A stretch of DNA of 64,000 nt, from assembly GCA_949283205.1 (NCBI GenBank), contig CASDSD010000050.1:59840-123839 (forward strand), read 5' to 3'. The translations under genes were made by a program, and so were the position numbers. The notes beneath the pieces are model-generated. The model made no database searches, was not told where the DNA came from, and saw only the letters and a list, made by a program, of their open reading frames with translations. Shown piece by piece: positions 54,302 to 63,272 of the stretch (positions within the stretch are counted from its first letter, which is position 1; the number at the start of each line of letters is the position of its first letter). Source of the DNA: an uncultured Alistipes sp. (lineage in GTDB: Bacteria > Bacteroidota > Bacteroidia > Bacteroidales > Rikenellaceae).

Positions 54302-57300
54302 TCATGCTACAATAGAATCATGTAACATATTCACATATCTACCTATATTAGGTAATTCACCTTCAAACACAGCTGCCCAATCAAAAGCATCAAACGGAGG
54401 TTCGTTCACAATTGTTTGAGCGGTAATGTCTCCATTCTTGCACACGTAAGCTATAATTGTTTTAAGGTACTCTTCCTGCATTGTATTTAATGCGTGAGAA
54501 CTCAGGAATTCGGAAAATCGCTCCAACGCAATCCTACGATCTACTCCGACCTGTGCCCTGATAAATGCTCCGACACTTTCTCCGAATTGTAATTTGTTCT
54601 TCTCAATATAGCGCCTGTATTCATCCTGTGTACCAAGTTCCTTCCAAAGTATCTTTTCGAGTTCGTTTATATCAGTTTGATTAAGCTTCTCAATACGGAT
54701 AATCTTTTGTATTACGGGCAAGTCTCTATTTTTGGCAAGATAATCAACAACACGTTGCTTATAACTCTTGGTAGTTATAGGTACATCGGCAACACCTTGT
54801 TCTATAATCTCGTCCGAAATATTCAGCACAAATGTTTGGTTATCACCGCCCACTATGAACCTTATCAAATCTCGCAACTCTTTACGCACATACTCCAACG
54901 ACTCCAACGAAGGCTTCTCCCAAAAGTCTGAGGATACAATCTTATCAATCACATCCATCTTCTTTGCTACATGAGGTATCGAAGCTCGCTGCTGAAGTAA
55001 TTCGCCAATTTTGCGAACTTTTGCAACGTACCTGCTTGCATTTTTCTCGGGGACAAGATTCGACAGCATGATGTTCAACATCAGTAAGTCAAATTTCTTG
55101 GCATTCTCGTCCGTCGGCATTTTTATCAACAAAGGCGATACCTCTTCCTTCAATTGTACTACGTCTACACATGAAAGATACTCCCAATTTTCCGTTTGTC
55201 TGAAATGATCTACTGCCTTCCAATGCTGCCTGACTGCAATCAATGTATCCTGCAATGCTACGATCTGTTCTCGCAGTTCCTTTTTAAGATCATCGTGCAA
55301 AGCCTTTGCAAATGCATCTTCCTGAAACTCCCTGCGTTGTAATTCAAATGCGATATCGACTCGGATACAAAACAAGCGTTCTGTCAATGACTGTACAGGC
55401 TGTGCCTCTTTTCCATTGGGATTGAGGCTGAAAAATTCAAAGTTATTACACCAATCAAAGATATTGAAATATTGCTTATCGCAATTTACACCAAAAATAC
55501 CTTCCGACAATCGGGTTCCGCGACCAATCATTTGAAGGAACTTTATCTTTGACTTCACAGGTTTGAAGAATACCAAATTGAGGATATCGGGAATATCTAT
55601 ACCCGTATCAAGCATATCAACCGATACTGCTATTTGAGGCAAGGAATCACGCACTTCAAAACGGTCAATCAGATCCTGAGCATAATTGACATAATTGTCA
55701 ATCAGCACACAATAATCCGCTCCATACTTCGGATACAGAGCATTGAAACGCTGCACAATCAATTCAGCGTGCTTATGATTGTATGCAAATATGATTGTTT
55801 TTCCAAGTTGCTCACCGCTTTGCACCTTCAGTCCTTTATCCATAAGGTCTTGAAGGACATTGTCTATCGTGTTTATATTGAATATGTAGTTAAATATCTC
55901 ATCGCTACGAATATCCCTGTGTCCATCATCATCCGCATCCAATATCTTTTTACCTTGCCGAGATTTTTCGTATTTCCACACTGATTCCAATTGTTCCTTT
56001 TCGTCATCACTGAGGTTGTTGTACACTATGCCTTGTTGCATTATAAGTGTTCCGCGCTTCAGAGCGTTGTATGGCACGAGATATTTATCCTCGATGGCTT
56101 CGTCAAGTTCGTATGCAAATGTATCCTGAGCATCTATCTTGAACAGATCGAACGTATTCCGATCCACTTCGTCGCGCGGGGTTGCGGTAAGCCCGACAAG
56201 CAAACTGTCGAAATAGTCTATGATAGAATAGTATTTTCCAAATATCGAGCGATGCGCCTCGTCGATGATAACCAAATCAAATCGCCCTATCGAAAACTCT
56301 TTTACGTCACTATCAATATAATTTATCATGGTTTGATAGGTACAGAACATGACACGGGCACTCATATCGGGATCGTTGTTCTCTGACAGTATGCATGTCG
56401 TTGTCGAAGGCAGAAGCTTGGCAAAGTTTTTTGCAGCCTGCTTAACCAAAGCAGTACGATCGGCAAGGAACAATACATTCTTCACCCAATTGTTTCGCAT
56501 GAGCACGTCCACCAACGATATAGCCACACGTGTTTTACCCGTGCCCGTCGCCATGACCAACAACGTGCTGCGGTGGTTGGCGTTGAATCGGTCACAAATG
56601 CTCCTGATAGCTCTTTTTTGATACTCTCTGTTGGTGATGTTATCGTCGATGCGCATATCAACAATGGGCTGTCGACCTCGACGTTGCACCATAAGTTCAA
56701 GGTCGGCTGCCGTATGAAATCCGTATATCTTTCTTGCGGGATACCCCAATCCGTCAACAACTTCGGTCTCGTATCCGTTACTGCAATATACAACGGGGCG
56801 CACTCCGTACTGCGCCTCCAAACAATCGGCATACAGCGTTGCCTGATGGCGACCTTTTGCCAAATCTACACTCGTCCGTTTAGCCTCTACGACAGCAAGC
56901 GGTTTCCCATTCGCGCCGAAGAGTACATAATCTGCATACCCGATACCCTTATCCGTCGGCATTCCGTGTACCTCCACCTCTACGCATGCTTTCAGGGGAG
57001 CTATGGCACCCTGCGCCGAAAGCACCTCCCAACCTGCCTCGCGCAGCATCATATCGATGAACAATCTACGGGTTTCCGCCTCAGATATACCTGTCGGATA
57101 TGCCTTTACAGGCTCTTCCGAAATCTTCGATACATCAACCTTCTCTATAAACTCGGTCGAAGGTTTTGGCTCTTCTTCAGGCAATATATGTATGGAAGCC
57201 TGTTGGGTAAGCAGCGTTTTGTCAAATGGTTTTAACTCATCTATTACCTGCAATTTGACAAGCACCGCACCGACAAAGTTATACAGGTTCAGCAATGCGA

Positions 57301-57622
57301 AGAATGATTCTCGTCCCGATACATTACCCATGTGCGCCGCGCAGTTTCCCTCTTTGCGGATGTAGTGGACAGCCATCATCAGACGATCGTCGCCGACAAA
57401 GGCACGGAAAGGCTCGCCGTCTATCAGTTCGAACAGTGAGGTGCGCGGACCGACTTCGATCTCTTTCATTGCATATATTGCGCGTACCATCCACTCCAAA
57501 GCCCTGCGAGCGTTCAGTGCCGATGTGTCGGGAGCGCTTTGCTGCGTCAACTCAGCCGTATTGCAATAACCGTACAGGTCTCCAAGTTCGGGTATATCCT
57601 TCAGGTAATCGAAGTTTCTCAT
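54302..57622 (-). CDS. hsdR: Type I restriction enzyme subunit R
   Basis: 1106 residues. An N-terminal DUF4145-like helical part (~1-130) is followed by a nuclease core with YADYVLF (Asp231) and VVEAKR (Glu246, Lys248), a helicase with Walker A ATGTGKT (358-364), DEAH (454-457) and GLTATPRDE, and motif VI MIGRGTRLSEG. HsdR translocates DNA and cuts at random sites when HsdM/HsdS find an unmodified target. It is last in the operon, after rloA and rloB. The gap to rloB is only 7 bp. Confidence 0.95.
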   Translation of the reverse strand: MRNFDYLKDIPELGDLYGYCNTAELTQQSAPDTSALNARRALEWMVRAIYAMKEIEVGPRTSLFELIDGEPFRAFVGDDRLMMAVHYIRKEGNCAAHMGNVSGRESFFALLNLYNFVGAVLVKLQVIDELKPFDKTLLTQQASIHILPEEEPKPSTEFIEKVDVSKISEEPVKAYPTGISEAETRRLFIDMMLREAGWEVLSAQGAIAPLKACVEVEVHGMPTDKGIGYADYVLFGANGKPLAVVEAKRTSVDLAKGRHQATLYADCLEAQYGVRPVVYCSNGYETEVVDGLGYPARKIYGFHTAADLELMVQRRGRQPIVDMRIDDNITNREYQKRAIRSICDRFNANHRSTLLVMATGTGKTRVAISLVDVLMRNNWVKNVLFLADRTALVKQAAKNFAKLLPSTTTCILSENNDPDMSARVMFCTYQTMINYIDSDVKEFSIGRFDLVIIDEAHRSIFGKYYSIIDYFDSLLVGLTATPRDEVDRNTFDLFKIDAQDTFAYELDEAIEDKYLVPYNALKRGTLIMQQGIVYNNLSDDEKEQLESVWKYEKSRQGKKILDADDDGHRDIRSDEIFNYIFNINTIDNVLQDLMDKGLKVQSGEQLGKTIIFAYNHKHAELIVQRFNALYPKYGADYCVLIDNYVNYAQDLIDRFEVRDSLPQIAVSVDMLDTGIDIPDILNLVFFKPVKSKIKFLQMIGRGTRLSEGIFGVNCDKQYFNIFDWCNNFEFFSLNPNGKEAQPVQSLTERLFCIRVDIAFELQRREFQEDAFAKALHDDLKKELREQIVALQDTLIAVRQHWKAVDHFRQTENWEYLSCVDVVQLKEEVSPLLIKMPTDENAKKFDLLMLNIMLSNLVPEKNASRYVAKVRKIGELLQQRASIPHVAKKMDVIDKIVSSDFWEKPSLESLEYVRKELRDLIRFIVGGDNQTFVLNISDEIIEQGVADVPITTKSYKQRVVDYLAKNRDLPVIQKIIRIEKLNQTDINELEKILWKELGTQDEYRRYIEKNKLQFGESVGAFIRAQVGVDRRIALERFSEFLSSHALNTMQEEYLKTIIAYVCKNGDITAQTIVNEPPFDAFDWAAVFEGELPNIGRYVNMLHDSIVA

Positions 57623-57629
57623 CGTACAG

Positions 57630-58214
57630 CTACTCTTCTTGATTCGTCAATAATTTAATCATACTACCTACCTCCGTAAAGCAGCATACATAATTATCAG
57701 GCTCACGATTTGCCACGGAGCGGATAGAATTACTTATAGCATCTTCAAGGCTACCATGATTCCTGCAAAAAACGTCATGAAGAGGATTTTTTGCAAAATA
57801 GTTTTCCTTGACTTTATATCCAACTTTTTCCTCAAGCCAATCTTTCAAACCATCATTGGTCTGTGCTGCAGTGGTATATCCGAAATAATATCGAAAGAAT
57901 ATCTCTATCGCAGGATTGGATTCAAAAAAACGTATGAAAACACCTTTCTTTGTTGTATTATGATATTTCCCTTTAAGTGCAATATATTTTGGATCTTTAC
58001 TGTGAGTATCCATATCGAATAAACAGTAAATTTTAGTGTATCCTTTTTCGATAGACTCTTTTATTTTGTTCTCGTATTCTTTTGCTGTAGCATTAGTTGT
58101 CTTAAAAAATTTCGGCTTGGGACTAAGTTCGCGGAGATCTTTTAATGATTCTATGTAATACTTTTCCGTAATACCTTCCCCAATGATTGCGGCGGGTTCT
58201 TTAACCTTTCCCAT
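57630..58214 (-). CDS. rloB: RloB-family TOPRIM-like protein (AbiLii-like)
   Basis: 194 residues. GEGITEKYY (12-20) and LFDMDTH (Asp67, Asp69) make the Glu...DxD pattern of a TOPRIM-like nuclease fold, as in the RloB family. RloB-type genes sit with an AAA protein inside hsd loci of Campylobacter and other bacteria and form the AbiL-type abortive-infection pair. It lies 15 bp after the rloA-like gene and 7 bp before hsdR. The role in defence is family-based. Confidence 0.82.
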   Translation of the reverse strand: MGKVKEPAAIIGEGITEKYYIESLKDLRELSPKPKFFKTTNATAKEYENKIKESIEKGYTKIYCLFDMDTHSKDPKYIALKGKYHNTTKKGVFIRFFESNPAIEIFFRYYFGYTTAAQTNDGLKDWLEEKVGYKVKENYFAKNPLHDVFCRNHGSLEDAISNSIRSVANREPDNYVCCFTEVGSMIKLLTNQEE

Positions 58215-58229
58215 AATTACCTCCCCGTT

Positions 58230-59510
58230 TTAGCATTCACTCTTTGTATTCAGATAGAACGATCCCATCTCAGGAACAGCACCTAATTTACCGATTTTGT
58301 ACGCCTTGAATAATGACAGGTTTTTATGAAGACCCATATCGCAGACTCGAGTATATTGCGATTCTGCTGTTTGTGAGTCCTTATCGACCAAATATACCAT
58401 ATCACGACGTACAAAATCCTCATCTAATAACATGATATTATGCGTCGCAAAAATCAGTTGCGATTGAGGCTGCGAATTCATCAAGAATAGATTCAGATAG
58501 TATACTGTTAAATCATAATGAAGATTACTGCCTATTTCATCCAACAAATAGATGTGATTTCCCATTATCATATCATACAGATAATCCAATCGCTCGATAT
58601 ATCGCAATGTACCCATAGACTGATCATTGGACTCGATGTTGAAATCGCCATTTACGTAATGATTCGTAAATATCACATCATGCATTATATTAAACTTCTG
58701 ATCATCGGGTATTGATAATGCAGAAACGGCATCCAATAGATTCTGCGGAACTATATCGGTATTTTCTATTACTCTAAAGTCTGTAATATTGAAATCAGCC
58801 TTGCGTAATAAGTTCAAATAAAATTGCTTCTTGGCATTATCATTACATACATCGTTCATTTCAGCAATCATATATCTATTTTGCTTATCGCCGTTTACAT
58901 TGTGTACATATCTATGAATCCAATTATATAAATTTGCGAATAGAGCGGCATCCTCTTTCAAGGACTTCTTCCCGAATGTACTTAATACAGAGTGGTTGTT
59001 AAATGTATCTTCGCGTAGCGTTTGCTTTGTTTTAGCGCTCAATTTGAGAGTAGAACCGAACTCAATATGCGGTTGTGTATCATCGCCTGTGAAATCGCGA
59101 TGATAGAAAAGAGCCTTAACGTTATTCGGATAATAATCCAAATTCTCGAAGAGAATATGATTCCCGTTATATGACACCTCGTAATCATATTGAACTCCCT
59201 CCTTGAAGAAAATCAGTTTAAAATATGTCGGCTCATTCTTGCGAAGCGCAAAAGGGGTAAATCTCATTGCTTGAGATTTGTCATTCTTCGGTTGAAATAA
59301 TATTTCGAATGCAGCCTCCATAGCGTATAAGATGTTCGTTTTGCCCGACGCATTAGCTCCATAAAATATTCCTAACTTATTTATGAAGCAGTTTGGCTTG
59401 ACCTCAACCGTCAGAATGTCTCGCATGGTTTTATCTGACGTCGAGGCAAATGAAATAGTTTGCTCGTCGGCTACAGATAAAAAATTCCTAACAGTAAAAG
59501 AGTAAATCAT
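58230..59510 (-). CDS. rloA: RloA-like AAA ATPase (AbiLi-like)
   Basis: 426 residues. Walker A is GANASGKT (51-58) directly after an FxVxNFLSxxD-like N-terminal strand, as in SMC/OLD-type ATPases. The C-terminal half has Walker B IYLLDEIGSNLH and the switch histidine in IFATHN. It pairs with the RloB/TOPRIM gene next to it, an arrangement like a split OLD nuclease. It begins from its own promoter (59539-59569), not from the hsdM promoter. Confidence 0.85.
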   Translation of the reverse strand: MIYSFTVRNFLSVADEQTISFASTSDKTMRDILTVEVKPNCFINKLGIFYGANASGKTNILYAMEAAFEILFQPKNDKSQAMRFTPFALRKNEPTYFKLIFFKEGVQYDYEVSYNGNHILFENLDYYPNNVKALFYHRDFTGDDTQPHIEFGSTLKLSAKTKQTLREDTFNNHSVLSTFGKKSLKEDAALFANLYNWIHRYVHNVNGDKQNRYMIAEMNDVCNDNAKKQFYLNLLRKADFNITDFRVIENTDIVPQNLLDAVSALSIPDDQKFNIMHDVIFTNHYVNGDFNIESNDQSMGTLRYIERLDYLYDMIMGNHIYLLDEIGSNLHYDLTVYYLNLFLMNSQPQSQLIFATHNIMLLDEDFVRRDMVYLVDKDSQTAESQYTRVCDMGLHKNLSLFKAYKIGKLGAVPEMGSFYLNTKSEC

Positions 59511-59538
59511 GGTTTAGTGGGTTTGGTGATTTGTTATG

Positions 59539-59569
59539 CAAATATACGACTCGAGATGCAAAATGCAAA
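59539..59569 (-). promoter_or_regulatory. Internal promoter for rloA-rloB-hsdR
   Basis: Minus strand: TTTG (59569-59566), 19-bp spacer, TATATTTG (59546-59539), 28 bp before the rloA ATG, in the 116-bp gap after hsdS. A hairpin (59582-59604) lies on the upstream side. Confidence 0.75.
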
Positions 59570-59626
59570 TTTTTTGATGCTTTTTCGTATGTTTATTACG
59601 AAAATCGCGCCAAAAATAGCGGCAAA

Positions 59627-60730
59627 TCAACCGAAGTAGTAATCCATTCTGCTGTCGAAGAGTTGTTGCACCTCCGACAACGACTGTTTGATAAGCTCTT
59701 TTTGTTTCTCTATCGACTCAATCATTGAGGCAAATTGCTGTTGAAGGGCAAGAGGAGGAAGAATTATTGGGAGTTTACCATACTTTTGAGCATTTATATT
59801 AGGCTGTGCAACGCCTATGATTTGTTTGCTTATCCATAATTTATAGCTTCTATTTTTTGTAATATAAAAAATGAAAATAGGATTCACATACAGTATATTC
59901 AAAGAAAACTTTATTAAATATCCTGCATATATTTGGGCTTCATTCCCTCTATAAAGGTATGTTTTGCCGACAGTCGCGCCTGAACGAGCAAATAGGATGT
60001 CTCCTACATTTAACCGATATGTTTCATCATCTTCAACATTAGAAGACACAACAAAATCATCATTCAAATCTCCTGAATCCAAAATATCCGTAATTCGGAC
60101 GTACCTCGGTCTATATAGCTGCTTCGGCATTGATGAGGATCCTGCTCCATAGACTCCTGTATTTTTACAAATATCTACAAGACTTACTTGCTTCCATCCC
60201 TTTTCATTGGTTATCGGGTCACCGAACATATCGTAAAAGATGGATTGGGCAAGGGTGTCCAACTGCTTCAACTGCTCGCGTTTCTTGGCAATCACATCGC
60301 TCAATAAATCCAACTCCGCCACAATCCGCTCCTGCTCAATCATTGGAGGTATAGGAACAGATATTTTCTTCAGAAGTTTATAATGCCTTGAATATCCTAA
60401 ACTTGGTATTCTGCATGATTCTATATAATATTTAAGAAACTTTGCATTTATCTTATTTATTGGTTGTAATATTTTTACGCCATCTGCTCCTATGACAAAA
60501 TCAAAATCTACATATTTTAGAATCCTTGTATGATCCCCAAAAACGATAATTGGAGAATAGACTTTGAACACATCTTTCTCGTTGTTCCAATAGCCATTGA
60601 TTAAGCCTTCTTCTTGAGATATAATAGGATATAATCCACTCTTAAGATAGTCTGTGCTTGCAATTTTTGTAGTATACTTTACTTTAACTATAGATTTTTC
60701 AAAAGGCAATGTCCTCCAATCTTGTTTCAT
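59627..60730 (-). CDS. hsdS: Type I specificity subunit S
   Basis: 367 residues. Two target-recognition domains are each followed by a conserved helix: IPPMIEQERIVAELDLLSDVIAKKREQLKQL near the middle and LPPLALQQQFASMIESIEKQKEL near the end. The TRDs decide the two halves of the bipartite recognition site. Only one hsdS is seen and no inverted repeats or nearby partial copy were found, so there is no sign of shuffling. It lies 11 bp after the small membrane protein. Confidence 0.93.
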   Translation of the reverse strand: MKQDWRTLPFEKSIVKVKYTTKIASTDYLKSGLYPIISQEEGLINGYWNNEKDVFKVYSPIIVFGDHTRILKYVDFDFVIGADGVKILQPINKINAKFLKYYIESCRIPSLGYSRHYKLLKKISVPIPPMIEQERIVAELDLLSDVIAKKREQLKQLDTLAQSIFYDMFGDPITNEKGWKQVSLVDICKNTGVYGAGSSSMPKQLYRPRYVRITDILDSGDLNDDFVVSSNVEDDETYRLNVGDILFARSGATVGKTYLYRGNEAQIYAGYLIKFSLNILYVNPIFIFYITKNRSYKLWISKQIIGVAQPNINAQKYGKLPIILPPLALQQQFASMIESIEKQKELIKQSLSEVQQLFDSRMDYYFG

Positions 60731-60741
60731 CTTGCTAAAGG

Positions 60742-61197
60742 TTATTTAATAAATGTCAGCACTGATACGATAAACGTAAGGATAGCAAAAATAAGAGTCC
60801 ATATCTGAATCTTATTACTACGTTTTTGTTCCGCAAGGCTCTTATTCTGCTCTTGAGCCTGTATTGCTTGCAAGTGCGTTTCTCGCTCTTTGTCAAGTAA
60901 ATTTACCACAGCTGTAAGTCCATTTCTATATGTTGTTTCCAAGCCTCGGTTAATCTCACGTCGACCGAACGCCTGAAAAGCCAAATCGCCTGTATATTGT
61001 GATTCAAAAGATACACTACTCAAAGAGTTTAACATGGTCGCATCGGCACCTGCATTACTCATGGCGTGGTATGCTATATCTTTTATACTCTTGCCCTTTA
61101 CTCTGATATCGCTGTCGTTATATATGCCAATGTTTCGCATGGCGTTAATTTCCGCGATAGCTTTATCCAATATTTGCACAACTTCCTTATGTGTCAT
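60742..61197 (-). CDS. Small membrane-anchored protein inside the hsd operon
   Basis: 151 residues. The first ~90 are soluble and helical (IRVKGKSIKDIAYHAMSNAG), a Lys/Glu/Gln-rich coiled coil (~95-125) follows, and one membrane helix ends the chain (~131-150: IQIWTLIFAILTFIVSVLTF). It starts 2 bp after hsdM and ends 11 bp before hsdS, so it is translated with the methyltransferase. No known family recognised. A membrane-tethered partner of a DNA-modifying operon is unusual and could be an effector or anchor. Confidence 0.7.
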   Translation of the reverse strand: MTHKEVVQILDKAIAEINAMRNIGIYNDSDIRVKGKSIKDIAYHAMSNAGADATMLNSLSSVSFESQYTGDLAFQAFGRREINRGLETTYRNGLTAVVNLLDKERETHLQAIQAQEQNKSLAEQKRSNKIQIWTLIFAILTFIVSVLTFIK

Positions 61198-61199
61198 GT

Positions 61200-62693
61200 T
61201 TACATATATTTATCTCTAAATTCCTCAAGTGCAGCATTAATTTCTCCTTCCAATGTCGTTATGCGGTCGAAAATCACCGACGGCTTTTCATAGACGACCT
61301 TTTCGCGTTCGATCTCCTTGTATTTGTTGATAGACAGGTCGTATCCATTTTCACGTATCTCCTCGACGGGAACAAGGAACGACTGATCCTTGCGGGAGCG
61401 GCTCTTTTCGCCTTCGAGATTATGGAAACGTGCAACAACATCGGGAATATCATTCTCTGCCACCTCCGTCCGTTTCTGATCGAGTGAGTAACCATCGGCT
61501 TTCATGTCATAGAACCATACTTTTTCGGTGCCGCCCGCATTGGTCTTGGTAAAGACAAGGATGGCGGTAGAAACACCCGAATACGGTTGGAACACACCTG
61601 CGGGCATGGATATAACGGCTTGGAGTGTTTGGTTGTCGACAAGTTCCTTGCGCAAGGCTTTATGTCCCTTCGTATTTCCGAACAAAACACCGTCGGGAAC
61701 GATGCTTGCACATCGACCTCCCATCTGCAGCATTCGGATAAACAACGCCACGAAAAGCAATTCGGTCTTTGTGCTGTCTGATATGGTCAGTAGCGATTTG
61801 CTCACGGCATCCTTATCCAACGTCCCCGCAAAAGGCGGATTGGCAAGGCATAGAGTATATTTATTGACATCGGTATTATCATTGGACAAGCTGTCGCAGT
61901 AGGCAATATTAGGATTATCGACATCGTGCAGCATTAGGTTCATCGCCCCGATACGCAGCATGGTTTGGTCGGTATCGTATCCGTAGAACATCTTGTTCTT
62001 GAAGTGATCCAAGTTGTTGCGGTCAAGAAGGTCTTGCCCATAGTGTTCCTTGACATATTTGGCACTCTCGACTATAAATCCCGCCGATCCCATGGCAGGA
62101 TCACAAATTGTATCCGTCAATGTAGGCTCCATAAGAGAGACCATCATGTGGATAATGTGGCGAGGGGTGCGAAATTGTCCGTTATTGCCGCTTGCCGCCA
62201 TCTTTCCCAAAATGTACTCATAGACATCTCCCATGGCATCGCGGTCGTTCATATCCAAATCGTCAATGTCGTCCACAATCTTGGTAAGGATACGAGGATT
62301 CTGTACAAGGAATGTCGCATTCTCCATGAAACGGCTGTACGCACTCTCCTTGCCGCTGTTTAACGTCTTGATAAACGGGAAAACATCGTTGCGGATGGTA
62401 TTGAACATGTCCGTAGAATTGGTATTCTTAAAAACATGCCACCGCAGCGACTCATACGGCACCTCTTTTTTCGTGTCGGGATTACGCCACGTTCCCTTTT
62501 TAAAAACAGGATTTGAGATTTCTACTCCGAATGCGTTAGCCGCAACCTCCTTTTTCGTCTGAGCATCGTCCAACATCTTCATAAAGAAGAGGTAGGTCAT
62601 CTGCTCAAGTACCGTGATCGAGTTAGTAATACCTCCCGTCCAAAAGGTATCCCAAATGTTGTCTATTTTATTTTTTACTTCTCCCGTAACCAT
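61200..62693 (-). CDS. hsdM: Type I modification methylase subunit M
   Basis: 497 residues. The N-terminal HsdM_N domain is helical. The N6-adenine methylase core has CDPAMGSAGFIVESA (SAM site) and CLANPPFAGT (the NPPF catalytic motif). The C-terminal part ends with a helical tail (FDRITTLEGEINAALEEF). With HsdS it methylates adenines to protect host DNA. The gene follows a 72-residue protein by 3 bp and is read from the promoter at 62935-62965. Confidence 0.96.
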   Translation of the reverse strand: MVTGEVKNKIDNIWDTFWTGGITNSITVLEQMTYLFFMKMLDDAQTKKEVAANAFGVEISNPVFKKGTWRNPDTKKEVPYESLRWHVFKNTNSTDMFNTIRNDVFPFIKTLNSGKESAYSRFMENATFLVQNPRILTKIVDDIDDLDMNDRDAMGDVYEYILGKMAASGNNGQFRTPRHIIHMMVSLMEPTLTDTICDPAMGSAGFIVESAKYVKEHYGQDLLDRNNLDHFKNKMFYGYDTDQTMLRIGAMNLMLHDVDNPNIAYCDSLSNDNTDVNKYTLCLANPPFAGTLDKDAVSKSLLTISDSTKTELLFVALFIRMLQMGGRCASIVPDGVLFGNTKGHKALRKELVDNQTLQAVISMPAGVFQPYSGVSTAILVFTKTNAGGTEKVWFYDMKADGYSLDQKRTEVAENDIPDVVARFHNLEGEKSRSRKDQSFLVPVEEIRENGYDLSINKYKEIEREKVVYEKPSVIFDRITTLEGEINAALEEFRDKYM

Positions 62694-62696
62694 ATC

Positions 62697-62915
62697 TTAC
62701 TCCATTTTCGGCGCTGTTATCAATATACCTTTTCTAATGATGCAATATTTGTTCGTAAAAGGTTTTTCAGGCGTTATGCCGTAGTTGGCAAGACTCTTAT
62801 AGGAAATCCCGATCTCTTCTTTACTAAAATTGTCGCACAAAGCCTTGATGCTTCCAAAGTAGTGATGCTGCCCGTTCAACTCAAGGTGAATGACTGTTCG
62901 CTCTTGTTTATTCAT
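62697..62915 (-). CDS. Small protein leading the hsd operon
   Basis: 72 residues, not recognised. It begins MNKQERTVIHLELNGQHHYF, carries a possible helix-turn-helix-like middle (IKALCDNFSKEEIGISYKSL) and ends with Lys/Met. It is the first gene of the hsdM transcript, with a consensus promoter 20 bp upstream. It may control the operon, but nothing proves this. Confidence 0.6.
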   Translation of the reverse strand: MNKQERTVIHLELNGQHHYFGSIKALCDNFSKEEIGISYKSLANYGITPEKPFTNKYCIIRKGILITAPKME

Positions 62916-62934
62916 TTTTATATGATATTTCTAT

Positions 62935-62965
62935 CAAAGTTAGAAAAAAGTGGAAAATAATCAAA
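62935..62965 (-). promoter_or_regulatory. Promoter of the hsdM operon
   Basis: Minus strand: TTTG (62965-62962), 19-bp spacer, TAACTTTG (62942-62935). Confidence 0.78.
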
Positions 62966-62991
62966 ATAATCCATATTTTTCAGCCTAAAAA

Positions 62992-63023
62992 TTTGGATAT
63001 ATTAAATATATTCCATATTTTTG
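62992..63023 (+). promoter_or_regulatory. Divergent promoter of the small cargo genes
   Basis: TTTG (62992-62995), exactly 20 bp, TATTTTTG (63016-63023), 29 bp before the ATG at 63052. Confidence 0.75.
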
Positions 63024-63051
63024 TAGCGGAAACAAAAGAGAAAGATAAGTT

Positions 63052-63246
63052 ATGAAGGCGCAAGTCGGACAATACAGATTCGGAAGACATAGGAATATGT
63101 GGGGTATTTGGTTGTACATCGCAGTCAATGAGAGTGGAACTTGCGCAAAGTTCGTGAAGGATAGTTTCACTTATGAGGATGCGGTAAAAGAGGTGTATCG
63201 CCTGAACGGTTGGGGCGAGCCCAAAAAGTTATACAGAAAGTTTTAA
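63052..63246 (+). CDS. Small conserved mobile-element protein
   Basis: 64 residues (GQYRFGRHRNMWGIWLYIAV, FTYEDAVKEVYRLNGWGEPK). I know this kind only as cargo on Bacteroidetes elements; the role is unknown. It has a consensus promoter and is followed by two more small cargo genes on the same strand. Confidence 0.65.
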   Translation: MKAQVGQYRFGRHRNMWGIWLYIAVNESGTCAKFVKDSFTYEDAVKEVYRLNGWGEPKKLYRKF

Positions 63247-63251
63247 TTATA

Positions 63252-63270
63252 TGTAATAAAAAATCTTACA
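63252..63270. promoter_or_regulatory. Third, near-perfect copy of the TGTAAT-N7 palindrome
   Basis: TGTAAT (63252-63257), seven bases, CTTACA (63265-63270), one change from ATTACA. It ends 2 bp before the ATG of the DUF2693-like gene, so binding could block its translation start or elongation. Confidence 0.45.
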
Positions 63271-63272
63271 CT

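Noticed and set aside
59627-60730. Phase-variable hsdS shuffling
   Set aside because: Only one complete hsdS with two TRDs; no second partial hsdS or inverted repeat was found in the window, and the integrase is at the far end.
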